From Aduncisulcus paluster (lineage: Eukaryota; Fornicata), in the NCBI GenBank assembly GCA_024181965.1, contig BQXS01012480.1, positions 1,797-27,513 of the forward strand: a DNA stretch of 25,717 nucleotides. The letters are read 5' to 3'. The first letter of the stretch is position 1. The number at the start of each line of letters is the position of its first letter. Shown one piece after another: positions 16,255-25,376 of the stretch. The position numbers and the translations under genes were made by a program. The notes under the pieces were generated by a model. The model saw nothing but the letters and a program-made list of their open reading frames with translations, ran no database searches and was not told where the DNA came from.

Positions 16255-16606
16255 ATTATTTGGTAAAGGTAATCCAAAACGACAAAACCATTTTAGGTGG
16301 ATTGACTATAACGCATTCCAGAGCAAAAAAAATTGTTATTTTGTGGAAAATCCCAAAAAATATGATTGCCACTCAAAGAAATCAGCTTGATAAAGCTTAA
16401 TTCTTCATAATAATTGCGGGAATATAAATTTGAAATTCAGTCTTCGATATTTCTGTTTTGTGCACATAGGTACGTTTGATTATGAATTATTTATTTGATT
16501 ATTTTGCCCTTTTATCACTTTTGCAATGCTTATCATGCTTAATTTTCTTAAATTACTCAGATAATCTAGTAGCTTATATAACTCTCCTGTGAATTATAAT
16601 TTTGCA
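16255..16606. promoter_or_regulatory. Divergent promoter region of OST1 and the two-membrane-segment gene
   Basis: A 352-bp AT-rich gap. On the minus strand an 11-codon ORF (16291-16256, MVLSFWITFTK then stop) lies directly before the OST1 ATG, one base out of frame. On the plus strand TATATAA (16575-16581) lies 25 nt before the ATG at 16607. No other gene is seen. Confidence 0.45.
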
Positions 16607-19303
16607 ATGGATTTACGGCATACAATAGCAAAAACATCAAAAAAGAAAACTTATGTTGTCAAATCCCCAAGAAGAGTTCGCAACCTCTCTTCTAACCCCC
16701 AACCCCAGTTTCCACGGTCTCCACTAGCTCGTACAGTGCATAATGTATTTGAAGACGAAGAATATGAAGCTTCGTATGATAGTTCTTCTGATTGCACAAA
16801 AATTGAAGAAGTTGATGCTCAAAATCCGTCAAATTCTCTTAAAACCAACTTTTCACAGTTTATATCGAATGTAAAGAAGGACATTAATGTTAAACAGGTG
16901 TTTAAAGTATTATTTTCAGTGATTTTATCATACTTATTAATCAAATTTCTCTTTCTAGTTCCCCCATTTTCCACTGCTCTTTCTCGTTTTCGTTTGCAAA
17001 AGGCAAATGAGCTTGAAATTCACTCCCAAAGAGAATTTGAGGATAAAATATTGAATTTTGATCTTTATTCCTCGCTTATTTTGCCATCTTTTTCCAGGTC
17101 ACCCCTTTGCATGTCAGATACTCCAGAATCCAGGGAATTACGGCAGTATTTTAACTTAAATTGCGATAAAAATATGCAATTGAGTTGTAATTCTGTTTTT
17201 TATGTCCGCGAAAGTGATCCCAATGTTTTAATTAAATCTTTAAAACAATTTATATATCAAAAACGTGAAAAGGAGGCTATTCAATTCAAAAATGCCGATA
17301 AATACGACAATCCACAATATAGCATCAGTGTTGATGACATTTTCATTCCTGACCCTCTCCAATATTCCTTCCTAACTCCCCAAGAAACCAAAGGTGTTCC
17401 ATTATCTCGTTTGACTGCACGAGAGCTCCAAGATATTCAATCAACACTTTTAAAACGTTATCAAAACGCGTATGAAGCGGATATTTTGAGATACAAAGCT
17501 AATAGTCGTGTGTATCCTCTCCCTTTGAAACCACAGGAGTTTTATGCCCCATTTATGTGTTTCCAAGATGAGAAACACGCTCAGCAGCTTGAAAAGGAGT
17601 ATAAGAAGATCCTTAGACATGCTATTAAACGTGCAACTGATTGCATGTGTAATCGAACCTCAAGTTCCTCTGGTTCTACTTCTTCTAACACCGATATTCC
17701 AACTTCTGCTCTATATATAGATCATTCTCACTCCTCTTCTATTAATAGCAATAGTATCGGCAGTAATTCCACGCCCATAACATGTACAGAAATAGAACTT
17801 TCTCACCCAGGATATGTTCATGTTTCCTCAATTCTCACTGATCTCAAGGGATATGGTCCCGAAAAAGATGACATTATTCAAGAAATATTATCTTCAATTG
17901 ATCGCGATCCTCTCTCTTCCTCTTCCTCTTCCTCTGCAGCTTCCTCTTCTGAGAGTGTGACTAAGGCTGGATTTATATTCGAGTTGTTACCCGTGTCCAT
18001 GTTCCAAGGAGGCAAAAACTCTATCATCTCTGGTCAAAATCATAGCGATGCTGACCAACATAGTAGCTCTTCACAGATAACACCAGAAGATAGGTTATAT
18101 ATTCAACTTTCATCCCAATTTAAACCTCCATTGCGTTGTCGGCTTCATACTTTATCTGAGTCACATCCAGTTCTGCATTTCCTGCTTATTTGCTTTATTA
18201 TTGGTGTTATTTTACTCTCTATCGGAGTTATATCCAGTATTTTATATATATTTCATGTATATCGACTTAAAGAATCTTTTGTTGCACATTTATCATTTTC
18301 TGCTCGTATTTCTGGTGGTTTTTTCGCTGTTTCCATCCCCAAATTAAAAGGAATGTTCATTAACGAATATTATTTCTTGAGAGAAACTGTTGGTCAACGA
18401 GCTGATCGTATTCAATATCAAAAGGAGTATGAGAAACGAATGGTAGATGACAAGAAAAGAGAAGAGAGAGAAGAGAAAAGGTTGATGCAAGCTCAAGTGA
18501 GGAAAGAAAAAAGAGAAGAACTTAAGCGTCGACGTGAACATATCTCAAGAGCTGTAAGAAGAGGAGAAAGAGTTAAGGATGCCAAATATCGTCAAGATAT
18601 CCATCAAATTGACATGACACAATCACGCCTCGATGAAGAGTCAAGTGAGAGTGAATCTGTTAGTAGTTCTGAGGATTACCAAGGAATTGAGAAGGATTCA
18701 TACTTTACTGAAGGAATTCCTTATATTCTTGTCAGAAAGGGGAAAGGAAAAGAATCTAACTCAAATTACTCAAATGATGGCCAGGAATCTATTTTTGGAT
18801 CTGATTCTTCTCAAGAATATGTCACAAAACTCCCTCTTCCTTCTTTCTTTAAGATGTTACTGCATAAATCCATTCGGAGACTCATGTGGTCCTCCTTCGA
18901 AAGATCTGTTAACAAAGATAGCAGAGTCGAGAGGAGACTCATTGACTTGATAAATCACTATTGCATTGGGGTGAGCGTTCAAGTTGATCTGCATAACGAA
19001 AGGAAAGAGAAACGAAGGAAAGAAAGAGAGAGCGAGAGGAAGAAGAGTAAGGAAGCGAGGAAAGAGAGAGAGAGAGAAGAAGCAGAAAGGAAAAGAGAAG
19101 CAGAAGCAAGAATAATAGCTCGGCATTTGGAAGAAAAGAGAGGGAGAGGAAGAGAGAAAGAGAGAAAGAGAGAAGAGAGAGAGAAACCTTTAGAAAAGCA
19201 TAATATAAGATCGGCCACTCATAATCATGTTCATTCCCATGTTCATTCTGAAGATTACTTTAAGAAGTTTGAAGTTGAAGAAGAAGAGAGAGAGAGAGAG
19301 TGA
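16607..19303 (+). CDS. Unrecognised protein with two membrane segments and a charged C-terminal region (frameshifted at its end)
   Basis: I do not recognise a family. The ATG at 16607 (MDLRHTIAKTSKKK) is used; the frame extends 18 nt further only by a GTG. Numbering from that Met, there is a basic N-terminus (~1-95) and membrane helix 1 at ~99-119 (VLFSVILSYLLIKFLFLV). A ~400-residue segment with several Cys residues and NxS/T sites follows, probably lumenal. Helix 2 is at ~525-550 (FLLICFIIGVILLSIGV). The rest is a long, probably cytosolic or nucleoplasmic Lys/Arg/Glu-rich part. N-in, two-helix, C-in topology with a Cys-bearing lumenal domain recalls LEM2/MAN1 inner nuclear membrane proteins. 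The sequence IRRLMWSSFERSVNKDSRVE is weakly like their C-terminal winged helix. That comparison is tentative. The frame ends at TGA 19301-19303 inside a GA microsatellite, where a paralogous copy stays open. Confidence 0.6.
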   Translation: MDLRHTIAKTSKKKTYVVKSPRRVRNLSSNPQPQFPRSPLARTVHNVFEDEEYEASYDSSSDCTKIEEVDAQNPSNSLKTNFSQFISNVKKDINVKQVFKVLFSVILSYLLIKFLFLVPPFSTALSRFRLQKANELEIHSQREFEDKILNFDLYSSLILPSFSRSPLCMSDTPESRELRQYFNLNCDKNMQLSCNSVFYVRESDPNVLIKSLKQFIYQKREKEAIQFKNADKYDNPQYSISVDDIFIPDPLQYSFLTPQETKGVPLSRLTARELQDIQSTLLKRYQNAYEADILRYKANSRVYPLPLKPQEFYAPFMCFQDEKHAQQLEKEYKKILRHAIKRATDCMCNRTSSSSGSTSSNTDIPTSALYIDHSHSSSINSNSIGSNSTPITCTEIELSHPGYVHVSSILTDLKGYGPEKDDIIQEILSSIDRDPLSSSSSSSAASSSESVTKAGFIFELLPVSMFQGGKNSIISGQNHSDADQHSSSSQITPEDRLYIQLSSQFKPPLRCRLHTLSESHPVLHFLLICFIIGVILLSIGVISSILYIFHVYRLKESFVAHLSFSARISGGFFAVSIPKLKGMFINEYYFLRETVGQRADRIQYQKEYEKRMVDDKKREEREEKRLMQAQVRKEKREELKRRREHISRAVRRGERVKDAKYRQDIHQIDMTQSRLDEESSESESVSSSEDYQGIEKDSYFTEGIPYILVRKGKGKESNSNYSNDGQESIFGSDSSQEYVTKLPLPSFFKMLLHKSIRRLMWSSFERSVNKDSRVERRLIDLINHYCIGVSVQVDLHNERKEKRRKERESERKKSKEARKEREREEAERKREAEARIIARHLEEKRGRGREKERKREEREKPLEKHNIRSATHNHVHSHVHSEDYFKKFEVEEEERERE
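19183..19286 (+). repeat. 104-bp segment encoding HNHVHSHVHSEDYFKK, reference copy
   Basis: In the frame of the 16607 gene. Identical 104-bp copies lie at 19981-20084, 20277-20380 and 21268-21371, each followed by a different sequence. Confidence 0.92.
19287..19300 (+). repeat. (AG)7 microsatellite at the frameshift site
   Basis: Seven AG units followed by TGAG here. The same stretch at 21372-21387 has eight units followed by the same TGAG. With eight units the frame reads through; with seven it hits TGA. This fixes the site of the likely 2-bp indel. Confidence 0.9.
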
Positions 19304-19991
19304 GAAGAGAGAGAGAGAAGAGAGTATTCTTGAATCCATTCGTCATGAAGCCAAGGGATCCATTGAAGCTAAACAGAGACAAAAGGCAATGGAAATACTT
19401 GAAAAACAACGTTTGAGGAGATATAAAACTCAGTTACAGGGTGTTAATGGGAAAGGACAAGGTACCCCCGTAAAGAAACGACTTGTTGATCAACCTTCCA
19501 TCTCTTCTTCCATCTCTTCTTCTTCTTCAACTTCAAAGAAGAACTTAAGCACGAATGCAGCATCTGGTTCATTCGTTACTCCTTTCCCTGGGACCTCTCA
19601 TTATACTCTACCTTCTGGCATGGTTTCTCTTGCATCAACAAGCTCTTCAAGAAGCTCTTCTACTGCTCGGAGCAAATATACAATTAATTCTAATGCTGGT
19701 ATTAGTCCCAAGTCCAATATAAACAGTAATAAGCTGAGTGATTTGGTGAGTTTTAAGAAGAGGAAAGAAGAGGAAACGAGGAAGCAAAAAGAAGAAGAGG
19801 AAAGGAAGAGAAGAGAAGAGGAAGAGGAACGTTTGAAGAAGGAAAGAGAAAAAGAAGAAGAAGAAAGGAAACAGAAAGAAAAGGAAGAAGAAGAGAGGAA
19901 ACGAAAAGCAGAAGAAGAACGTTTGAGGAAGCAGAGAGAAGAAGAGGAAGAGAGAAAGAGAGAAAGAGAGAAGAGAGAGAGAAACCTTTAG
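19301..19991 (+). pseudogene. Continuation of the two-membrane-segment gene in the shifted frame
   Basis: After the GA tract the open frame is the one whose codons start at positions divisible by three. It reads SEKREREESILESIRHEAKG and onward through KAMEILEKQRLRRYKTQLQG, then a Ser/Thr/Asn-rich unique stretch (to ~19750). It then enters the 198-bp Glu/Arg cassette identical to the kinesin-like tail, and stops at 19989-19991 where the next segment joins out of frame. The unique part (about 19418-19754) is found once in the window and is probably genuine coding sequence of the 16607 gene. Confidence 0.6.
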
Positions 19992-21720
19992 AAAAGCATA
20001 ATATAAGATCGGCCACTCATAATCATGTTCATTCCCATGTTCATTCTGAAGATTACTTTAAGAAGTTTGAAGTTGAAGAAGAAGAGAGAGAGAGAGAGAG
20101 AGAGAAGAGAAGAGGAAGAGGAACGTTTGAAGAAGGAAAGAGAAAAAGAAGAAGAAGAAAGGAAACAGAAAGAAAAGGAAGAAGAAGAGAGGAAACGAAA
20201 AGCAGAAGAAGAACGTTTGAGGAAGCAGAGAGAAGAAGAGGAAGAGGAAGAAAGAGAGAAAGAGAGAAGAGAGAGAGAAACCTTTAGAAAAGCATAATAT
20301 AAGATCGGCCACTCATAATCATGTTCATTCCCATGTTCATTCTGAAGATTACTTTAAGAAGTTTGAAGTTGAAGAAGAAGAGAGAGAAAGAGAGAGCGAG
20401 AGGAAGAAGAGTAAGGAAGCGAGGAAAGAGAGAGAGAGAGAAGAAGCAGAAAGGAAAAGAGAAGCAGAAGCAAGAATAATAGCTCGGCATTTGGAAGAAA
20501 AGAGAGGGAGAGGAAGAGAGAAAGAGAGAAAGAGAAGAAGAAGAAAAGAAGAGGAAAGAAATTGAAGAAGAGAAGAAGAGAAAAGCAAAAGAACAGGAGA
20601 AAATGGAAGAAGAAACAAAAAGAAATATTTTTGAATCTGATCTTGAAGAGAAACGAAGGAAAGAAAGAGAGAGCGAGAGGAAGAAGAGTAAGGAAGCGAG
20701 GAAAGAGAGAGAGAGAGAAGAAGCAGAAAGGAAAAGAGAAGCAGAAGCAAGAATAATAGCTCGGCATTTGGAAGAAAAGAGAGCGAGAGGAAGAAGAGTA
20801 AGGAAGCGAGGAAAGAGAGAGAGAGAGAAGAAGCAGAAAGGAAAAGAGAAGCAGAAGCAAGAATAATAGCTCGGCATTTGGAAGAAAAGAGAGGGAGAGG
20901 AAGAGAGAAAAGAAGAGGAAAGAAGAGGAAACGAGGAAGCAAAAAGAAGAAGAGGAAAGGAAGAGAAGAGAAGAGGAAGAGGAACGTTTGAAGAAGGAAA
21001 GAGAAAAAGAAGAAGAAGAAAGGAAACAGAAAGAAAAGGAAGAAGAAGAGAGGAAACGAAAAGCAGAAGAAGAACGTTTGAGGAAGCAGAGAGAAGAAGA
21101 GGAAGAGGAAGAAAGAAGAAAGGAAGAAGAAGAAAAGAAGAGGAAAGAAATTGAAGAAGAGAAGAAGCAGAAAGGAAAAGAGAAGCAGAAGCAAGAATAA
21201 TAGCTCGGCATTTGGAAGAAAAGAGAGGGAGAGGAAGAGAGAAAGAGAGAAAGAGAGAAGAGAGAGAGAAACCTTTAGAAAAGCATAATATAAGATCGGC
21301 CACTCATAATCATGTTCATTCCCATGTTCATTCTGAAGATTACTTTAAGAAGTTTGAAGTTGAAGAAGAAGAGAGAGAGAGAGAGAGTGAGAAGAGAGAG
21401 AGAGAAGAGAGTATTCTTGAATCCATTCGTCATGAAGCCAAGGGATCCATTGAAGCTAAACAGAGACAAAAGGCAATGGAAATACTTGAAAAACAACGTT
21501 TGAGAGAAAGAAAAGGAAGAAGAAGAGAGGAAACGAAAAGCAGAAGAAGAACGTTTGAGGAAGCAGAGAGAAGAAGAGGAAGAGGAAGAAAGAAGAAAGG
21601 AAGAAGAAGAAAAGAAGAGGAAAGAAATTGAAGAAGAGAAGAAGAGAAAAGCAAAAGAACAGGAGAAAATGGAAGAAGAAACAAAAAGAAATATTTTTGA
21701 ATCTGATCTTGAAGAGAAAG
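19755..21720 (+). repeat. Mosaic of shuffled purine-rich coding segments
   Basis: A chain of recurring blocks joined at purine-only junctions. Blocks from the kinesin-like tail are at 19755-19952, ~20105-20255, 20906-21163 and ~21505-21640. Blocks from the 16607 gene are the 104-bp segment (19981, 20277, 21268) and a 60-bp segment encoding AERKREAEARIIARHLEEK at 19081-19140 (reference), 20443-20502, 20722-20781, 20832-20891 and 21166-21225. A block ending TKRNIFESDLEE occurs near 20613-20652 and again at ~21677-21718. Copies are identical, but junctions share only about 4-10 bp and many shift the frame, so no continuous protein is encoded. It may be true rearrangement or misassembly. Confidence 0.85.
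21387..21504 (+). repeat. 118-bp copy of 19300-19417 (ESILESIRHEAKG segment)
   Basis: Identical to the sequence just after the GA tract in the reference gene. Here it follows eight AG units, so it is in frame with the upstream 104-bp segment. It then switches into the kinesin-like cassette after CGTTTGAG. Confidence 0.85.
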
Positions 21721-21908
21721 AAGAGAAAGAAGATGAGATTGAAGAAGAAAAACTTGAAGATGAGAAACTTGAAGATGAGGAACTTGAAGATGAGAAACTT
21801 GCAGATGAGAAAGTTGCAGACGAGAAACTTGAAGGGAAAGAAGAGGAAGAAGAGAAAGATATAAACTACGAAGACTCTTCTACTTCTGAGATTCTATTTG
21901 ATGAATAA
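21505..21908 (+). pseudogene. Glu/Lys-rich C-terminal gene fragment ending at 21908
   Basis: An open Glu-rich frame that contains cassette sequence up to about 21660, then unique sequence TKRNIFESDLEEKEEKEDEI. Six near-perfect pentapeptide repeats (KLEDE/KLADE) follow, and the end is YEDSSTSEILFDE with TAA at 21906-21908. There is no start codon for it. It is probably the true 3' end of the gene that starts at 16607, cut off by the mosaic region. It could be a separate gene whose beginning is lost. Confidence 0.5.
21750..21836 (+). repeat. 15-bp tandem repeat encoding (KLEDE)n
   Basis: Almost six units of AAACTTGAAGATGAG with a few substitutions (Lys to Glu, Glu to Ala, Leu to Val), in frame within the C-terminal fragment. 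Confidence 0.9.
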
Positions 21909-22084
21909 TAATAATATAATATAATATTTGAATATCTAAGACCTCGATCAATCAAAGTTTGAGATCATTTTTTATTATTATTATTAATCTTTAGCGTACA
22001 CTACAGAACACTAAAACAACGAGACTGTAACAACAATTATTAATAATTATTTTTGTATTTAATGCCACCCAAGCTTGTGAATAA

Positions 22085-24349
22085 TCACAACATCTCAGCC
22101 AATAAATCGTCAATGTCAAATTCATCCTTCTTTCTTTGCTGGTCTCCAATACTCAACATGGCATCAAGCTCATCAAGACTGTCCTTCTCCTCTTCTTCCT
22201 CTTCAATGTCATCTTCTTTGATCCCTTCCTCAATTTCTTCTTTCTCCACTCTCTTCCTTGCTTTTTCTTTAAGCCTGGCTTCAAGTTGACTTCCTTTCTT
22301 AATGTAAACGGGAACACGATCACACACATCCCCTACTCCACGTTTCTTTGCTAACATAGCCCATTCAACGCAACGCTGACATATCTCAGCATCATCGCAA
22401 ACAGATAGCTGCTTCAATTGTTTCAGACAGCTCATAAGAGATGCATTAAAGCCATTGATAGAGCAGCAACAACACAATTTACCCAGGCAAGTCACGACAA
22501 CTGGTTTATACTTAGCAGGGATTATCTTTAACATGTCAACAATCAATCTAACGCATGCAGCAACCTCTTCTTCTTCTTCAGAGTGTGAGATAGTTTCTCC
22601 AATGAGATACGCTAACAATGGGTACAAATCAACTCCTCCATTGAAAAAGAGTCCTCTGTCACTCTTTCTAATAATAGCACCATCGGTTCCATCGAAGATA
22701 TACTCAATGTCACCCAGAACAGCTTCCATTTGTTTCTTCCTTGAGACCGGCTCTTCCTTCTCTCCTTCTTCTTTCTCTCCCTCTTCTTCTGTCTCTTCTG
22801 AGGCTCCATCAGAACGGACAACACCACGAGTCAACCAATACAATCTCATGAGCTCTCCTACCACACGTCTCTCATGCTTCCACTGTTTCATCACACTTAG
22901 TACACTGACGGCACGTTCCCAAACATGGGAGGCTGCACGGCCGTGGGAGAGAGCAAGGAGACGTCCAACACTCACAGCATACCATACAAGTCCGAGTTTG
23001 ACAGTAGCACGTTCACAGAGAACAACAGCACGAACAACGACGTCATCACACATTAGCAAGGAACCTGTACCAGCTTTAGACCCAAGGTAGTGCGTAAGAC
23101 GTTCAACTGTGTGGGGGATCATATCAATCTCAGTCAAATGAAAGAGAAGATCAACAGCCTTCTTTCTGACAGAAACATCGGGAGAGGACTCCATAAGGGT
23201 CGTTACAGAGGGGATAAACTTCTGCAAGTGAGATCTAAGCTCTTTAACAGTACTTAGTTCAACGAGACAATCCAGCATAATGTAGCAGGCGTTGGCATGG
23301 GTGTGGATAGAGAAGTTGAGGACGGAAACGATTTTGTGGTACCTTGTGGCAATGTCAATGTGCTCTTTCTCGGGGTCTGCAAGCTCATACTGGATGTGAG
23401 TGGCCAAACGAACACATTCGAAGAACATAGCATAAGAAATGTTTCTCGTGTTAAATTGACTCTTGGATGCCGTCTGAAGACGTTCAATTCCGGCAGAAAC
23501 ATGATTGATAACGTTGCAAAGAGTCTTGTGTTGGTCAGACCCAGGCAAAGGAGGGGTCAAAAGACGCAAAAGACGACAAATTCTAATAAACAACCATGGG
23601 CAAGGTTTACCATGATACATATGCTCTCCACTCACTTCCTGTTTAATCGTAATCTTCTCGATGAGTATAATAGCCCTGTTAACACATTCTTCAAAGAGAT
23701 CTGGACGGTCTTTTGCCATTCTGACAATCAAAGCATAAACAGCTGTTAATAAACCAACATTACGAACTTCAACCAGCTTACAAATATCTTCGGCAATGTC
23801 TTCAATCGGAACAATCTCTGGATATTTGTCGTAGAGACGCATAAGAGCCATGGCAGCCTTTTTCCGGATAAGAGTTGGAACTTTAGCCTTTAATAAAATG
23901 TCTTTAACAGCAGGAACAACAGATTCGGCTAATTCTGTCCCGGCACTATTGGCAATAAATGAAAGAGCCAGAGACCGACGATAAACATCACCTTCAAGAT
24001 CAAGAAGGAGAGAATTGGTAATTAAACGGGTATATTCAGACCCTTCTTCCAACAGTAAACCAGAATATAAGTATCCTGGCAATTTTTCAAGCCTGGATGA
24101 GCTCGACATTAAAGAAGCAGCTTCAACAATTCCAAAATCAACGTCATATCCAAGGACAAAGGTGTACATCAATTTGAGAACATATTTTCTTTTGTTATAA
24201 CTGTCTAATTTCTTCGAAGAATCATGAAATTTCTTTCTTATCTTAGATAGTTCGAGATTAACTCTTGCAACTTCATGCTCATGTGATTGAGCTCCTCTAA
24301 TCTCAGCAATATAATTTCTTAAGCCCCTAATTGATGATGAGCCAAACAT
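22085..24349 (-). CDS. AP2A: AP-2 complex alpha adaptin, trunk and hinge only (no appendage)
   Basis: Alpha adaptin is a large subunit of the AP-2 clathrin adaptor at the plasma membrane. The N-terminus is diagnostic: IRGLRNYIAEIRGAQSHEHE, then VNLELSKIRKKF, then YNKRKYVLKLMYTFVLGYDV and DFG. K53-R54-K55 stand at the PtdIns(4,5)P2-binding lysines of alpha. Further on, PWLFIRICRLLRLLTPP (~250) and the heat-repeat block RKKAVDLLF match the family. CQRCVEWAMLA followed by a GSQLEARLKEKA block corresponds to the end of the trunk. At 754 residues it is ~190 shorter than animal alpha (~940). After the trunk there are about 60 acidic residues ending DDLLAEML, and the appendage domain is missing. An acidic insert lies near 510-530. 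The stop is TGA at 22085-22087, and no appendage-like sequence is visible in the 176-bp gap to its left. Confidence 0.9.
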   Translation of the reverse strand: MFGSSSIRGLRNYIAEIRGAQSHEHEVARVNLELSKIRKKFHDSSKKLDSYNKRKYVLKLMYTFVLGYDVDFGIVEAASLMSSSSRLEKLPGYLYSGLLLEEGSEYTRLITNSLLLDLEGDVYRRSLALSFIANSAGTELAESVVPAVKDILLKAKVPTLIRKKAAMALMRLYDKYPEIVPIEDIAEDICKLVEVRNVGLLTAVYALIVRMAKDRPDLFEECVNRAIILIEKITIKQEVSGEHMYHGKPCPWLFIRICRLLRLLTPPLPGSDQHKTLCNVINHVSAGIERLQTASKSQFNTRNISYAMFFECVRLATHIQYELADPEKEHIDIATRYHKIVSVLNFSIHTHANACYIMLDCLVELSTVKELRSHLQKFIPSVTTLMESSPDVSVRKKAVDLLFHLTEIDMIPHTVERLTHYLGSKAGTGSLLMCDDVVVRAVVLCERATVKLGLVWYAVSVGRLLALSHGRAASHVWERAVSVLSVMKQWKHERRVVGELMRLYWLTRGVVRSDGASEETEEEGEKEEGEKEEPVSRKKQMEAVLGDIEYIFDGTDGAIIRKSDRGLFFNGGVDLYPLLAYLIGETISHSEEEEEVAACVRLIVDMLKIIPAKYKPVVVTCLGKLCCCCSINGFNASLMSCLKQLKQLSVCDDAEICQRCVEWAMLAKKRGVGDVCDRVPVYIKKGSQLEARLKEKARKRVEKEEIEEGIKEDDIEEEEEEKDSLDELDAMLSIGDQQRKKDEFDIDDLLAEML

Positions 24350-24551
24350 TAGGTTGTGATTCCGTTATATGTAGGCAAAATATCACACTGCACTGTCATT
24401 GGGTAATAGAAATTAATAATTCAAAATATAAAATGTTTTGGTAAAATCATCTAGTTTTTTTCTTAAAATAGATGAAGAATAATTAATCAAAAGAAGAATT
24501 CATACTGATCCGTAGGAAGAGTTCTTCTTGGTTACACATAATACTATAACA
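24350..24551. promoter_or_regulatory. Divergent promoter region of AP-2 alpha and the WBP2-like gene
   Basis: A 202-bp AT-rich gap between two diverging starts. No recognisable motif was found. Confidence 0.5.
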
Positions 24552-25376
24552 ATGTTTTCACGTCCTAGACCGTTGAAAAATAGCTTAAATTTGGAACCTG
24601 GGGAAATAATCAGTGTCAGAGCCGATGGAGTTAAGATTAAAAGTGGAAAGGGTACAGCCATTGGCCAATGGGTTATGACCTCTCTTGGAATAAGATTTGA
24701 TCCTGACGGTGATGTTCCACCGACATTTTTCTGGCCACAATCTGGACTTATTCCTTTTCAAGCTATTATCAATGAGTCTGTCAATCAACCTATTTTTGGA
24801 TGCAATAATATTAAATTTACGGTTGCTCACCATCCTTCCCATGCAAATGTTAAGGTGAAAGCTGAATTTAGATCTGGGAGATTCGATTATTGCTCCAGAT
24901 TATTTTTTAAAGAATTGATTCCGACGAGGAAAGGAGGTGTTGCTAATCAGCAATCTTTACAACGATGGATACAAAAAGAAGCTTCTGCAATCGGAGCCCC
25001 ACCAGTTATCACCCCTACTGGCCAGCCTATTCCTCCACCTACTCAACCTTCTACAGCCTTCTATGATCCTTCCAACCCATCAATGATGTATGTTAGTGCT
25101 GCTGGTGGCCAGGCTCCTCTTGGTACTGGTGCCACGAGTCAAGCATATTTCCCCCAAATGGCTCCTATGGGAATGCCTCCTGCTCAGCCCAGTGGGTTCA
25201 CAGGTACTAGTATGGGAATGGCAGGTGGAAGTGGAGCTCCTCTTGGTGCCATGTACGCCGATCAGATGCAACCACAATACCAACAAACTCCTGCAGGTGC
25301 CCAATACCCTGGAATGCCAAGTGCTCCTGGAATGCCAAGTGCTCCAGATCTTGGAGATGATGACCTGTATGCTTAA
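24552..25376 (+). CDS. WBP2-like GRAM-domain protein
   Basis: 274 residues from the ATG at 24552 (MFSRPRPLKN). The frame opens earlier only through a TTG. Residues ~10-125 resemble the GRAM/PH-like domain of WW-domain-binding protein 2 and its relatives: LTPYRVIF is replaced by MTSLGIRFDPDG, but SVNQPIFGCNNIKFTV (76-91) closely matches the family's KQPVFGANYIKGTV. The VKAEFRSGRFDYCSRLFF strand (102-119) fits the LTF..GGAIEF..RM end. The C-terminal half is rich in Pro, Gly, Met and Gln, as in WBP2, with a tandem PGMPSA repeat near the end and a final acidic DLGDDDLYA. No PPxY WW-binding motif was seen, so the binding role known in animals may not apply. GRAM domains usually bind membrane lipids or proteins. 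AATAAA lies 57 nt past the stop (25433-25438). Confidence 0.7.
   Translation: MFSRPRPLKNSLNLEPGEIISVRADGVKIKSGKGTAIGQWVMTSLGIRFDPDGDVPPTFFWPQSGLIPFQAIINESVNQPIFGCNNIKFTVAHHPSHANVKVKAEFRSGRFDYCSRLFFKELIPTRKGGVANQQSLQRWIQKEASAIGAPPVITPTGQPIPPPTQPSTAFYDPSNPSMMYVSAAGGQAPLGTGATSQAYFPQMAPMGMPPAQPSGFTGTSMGMAGGSGAPLGAMYADQMQPQYQQTPAGAQYPGMPSAPGMPSAPDLGDDDLYA

Noticed and set aside
20284-21303. Long minus-strand ORFs (up to 339 codons) over the mosaic region
   Set aside because: Antisense of GA-rich repeats; the low-complexity composition is explained by the other strand.
22455-23090. 211-codon plus-strand ORF
   Set aside because: Shadow of the AP-2 alpha gene on the other strand; no recognisable domain.
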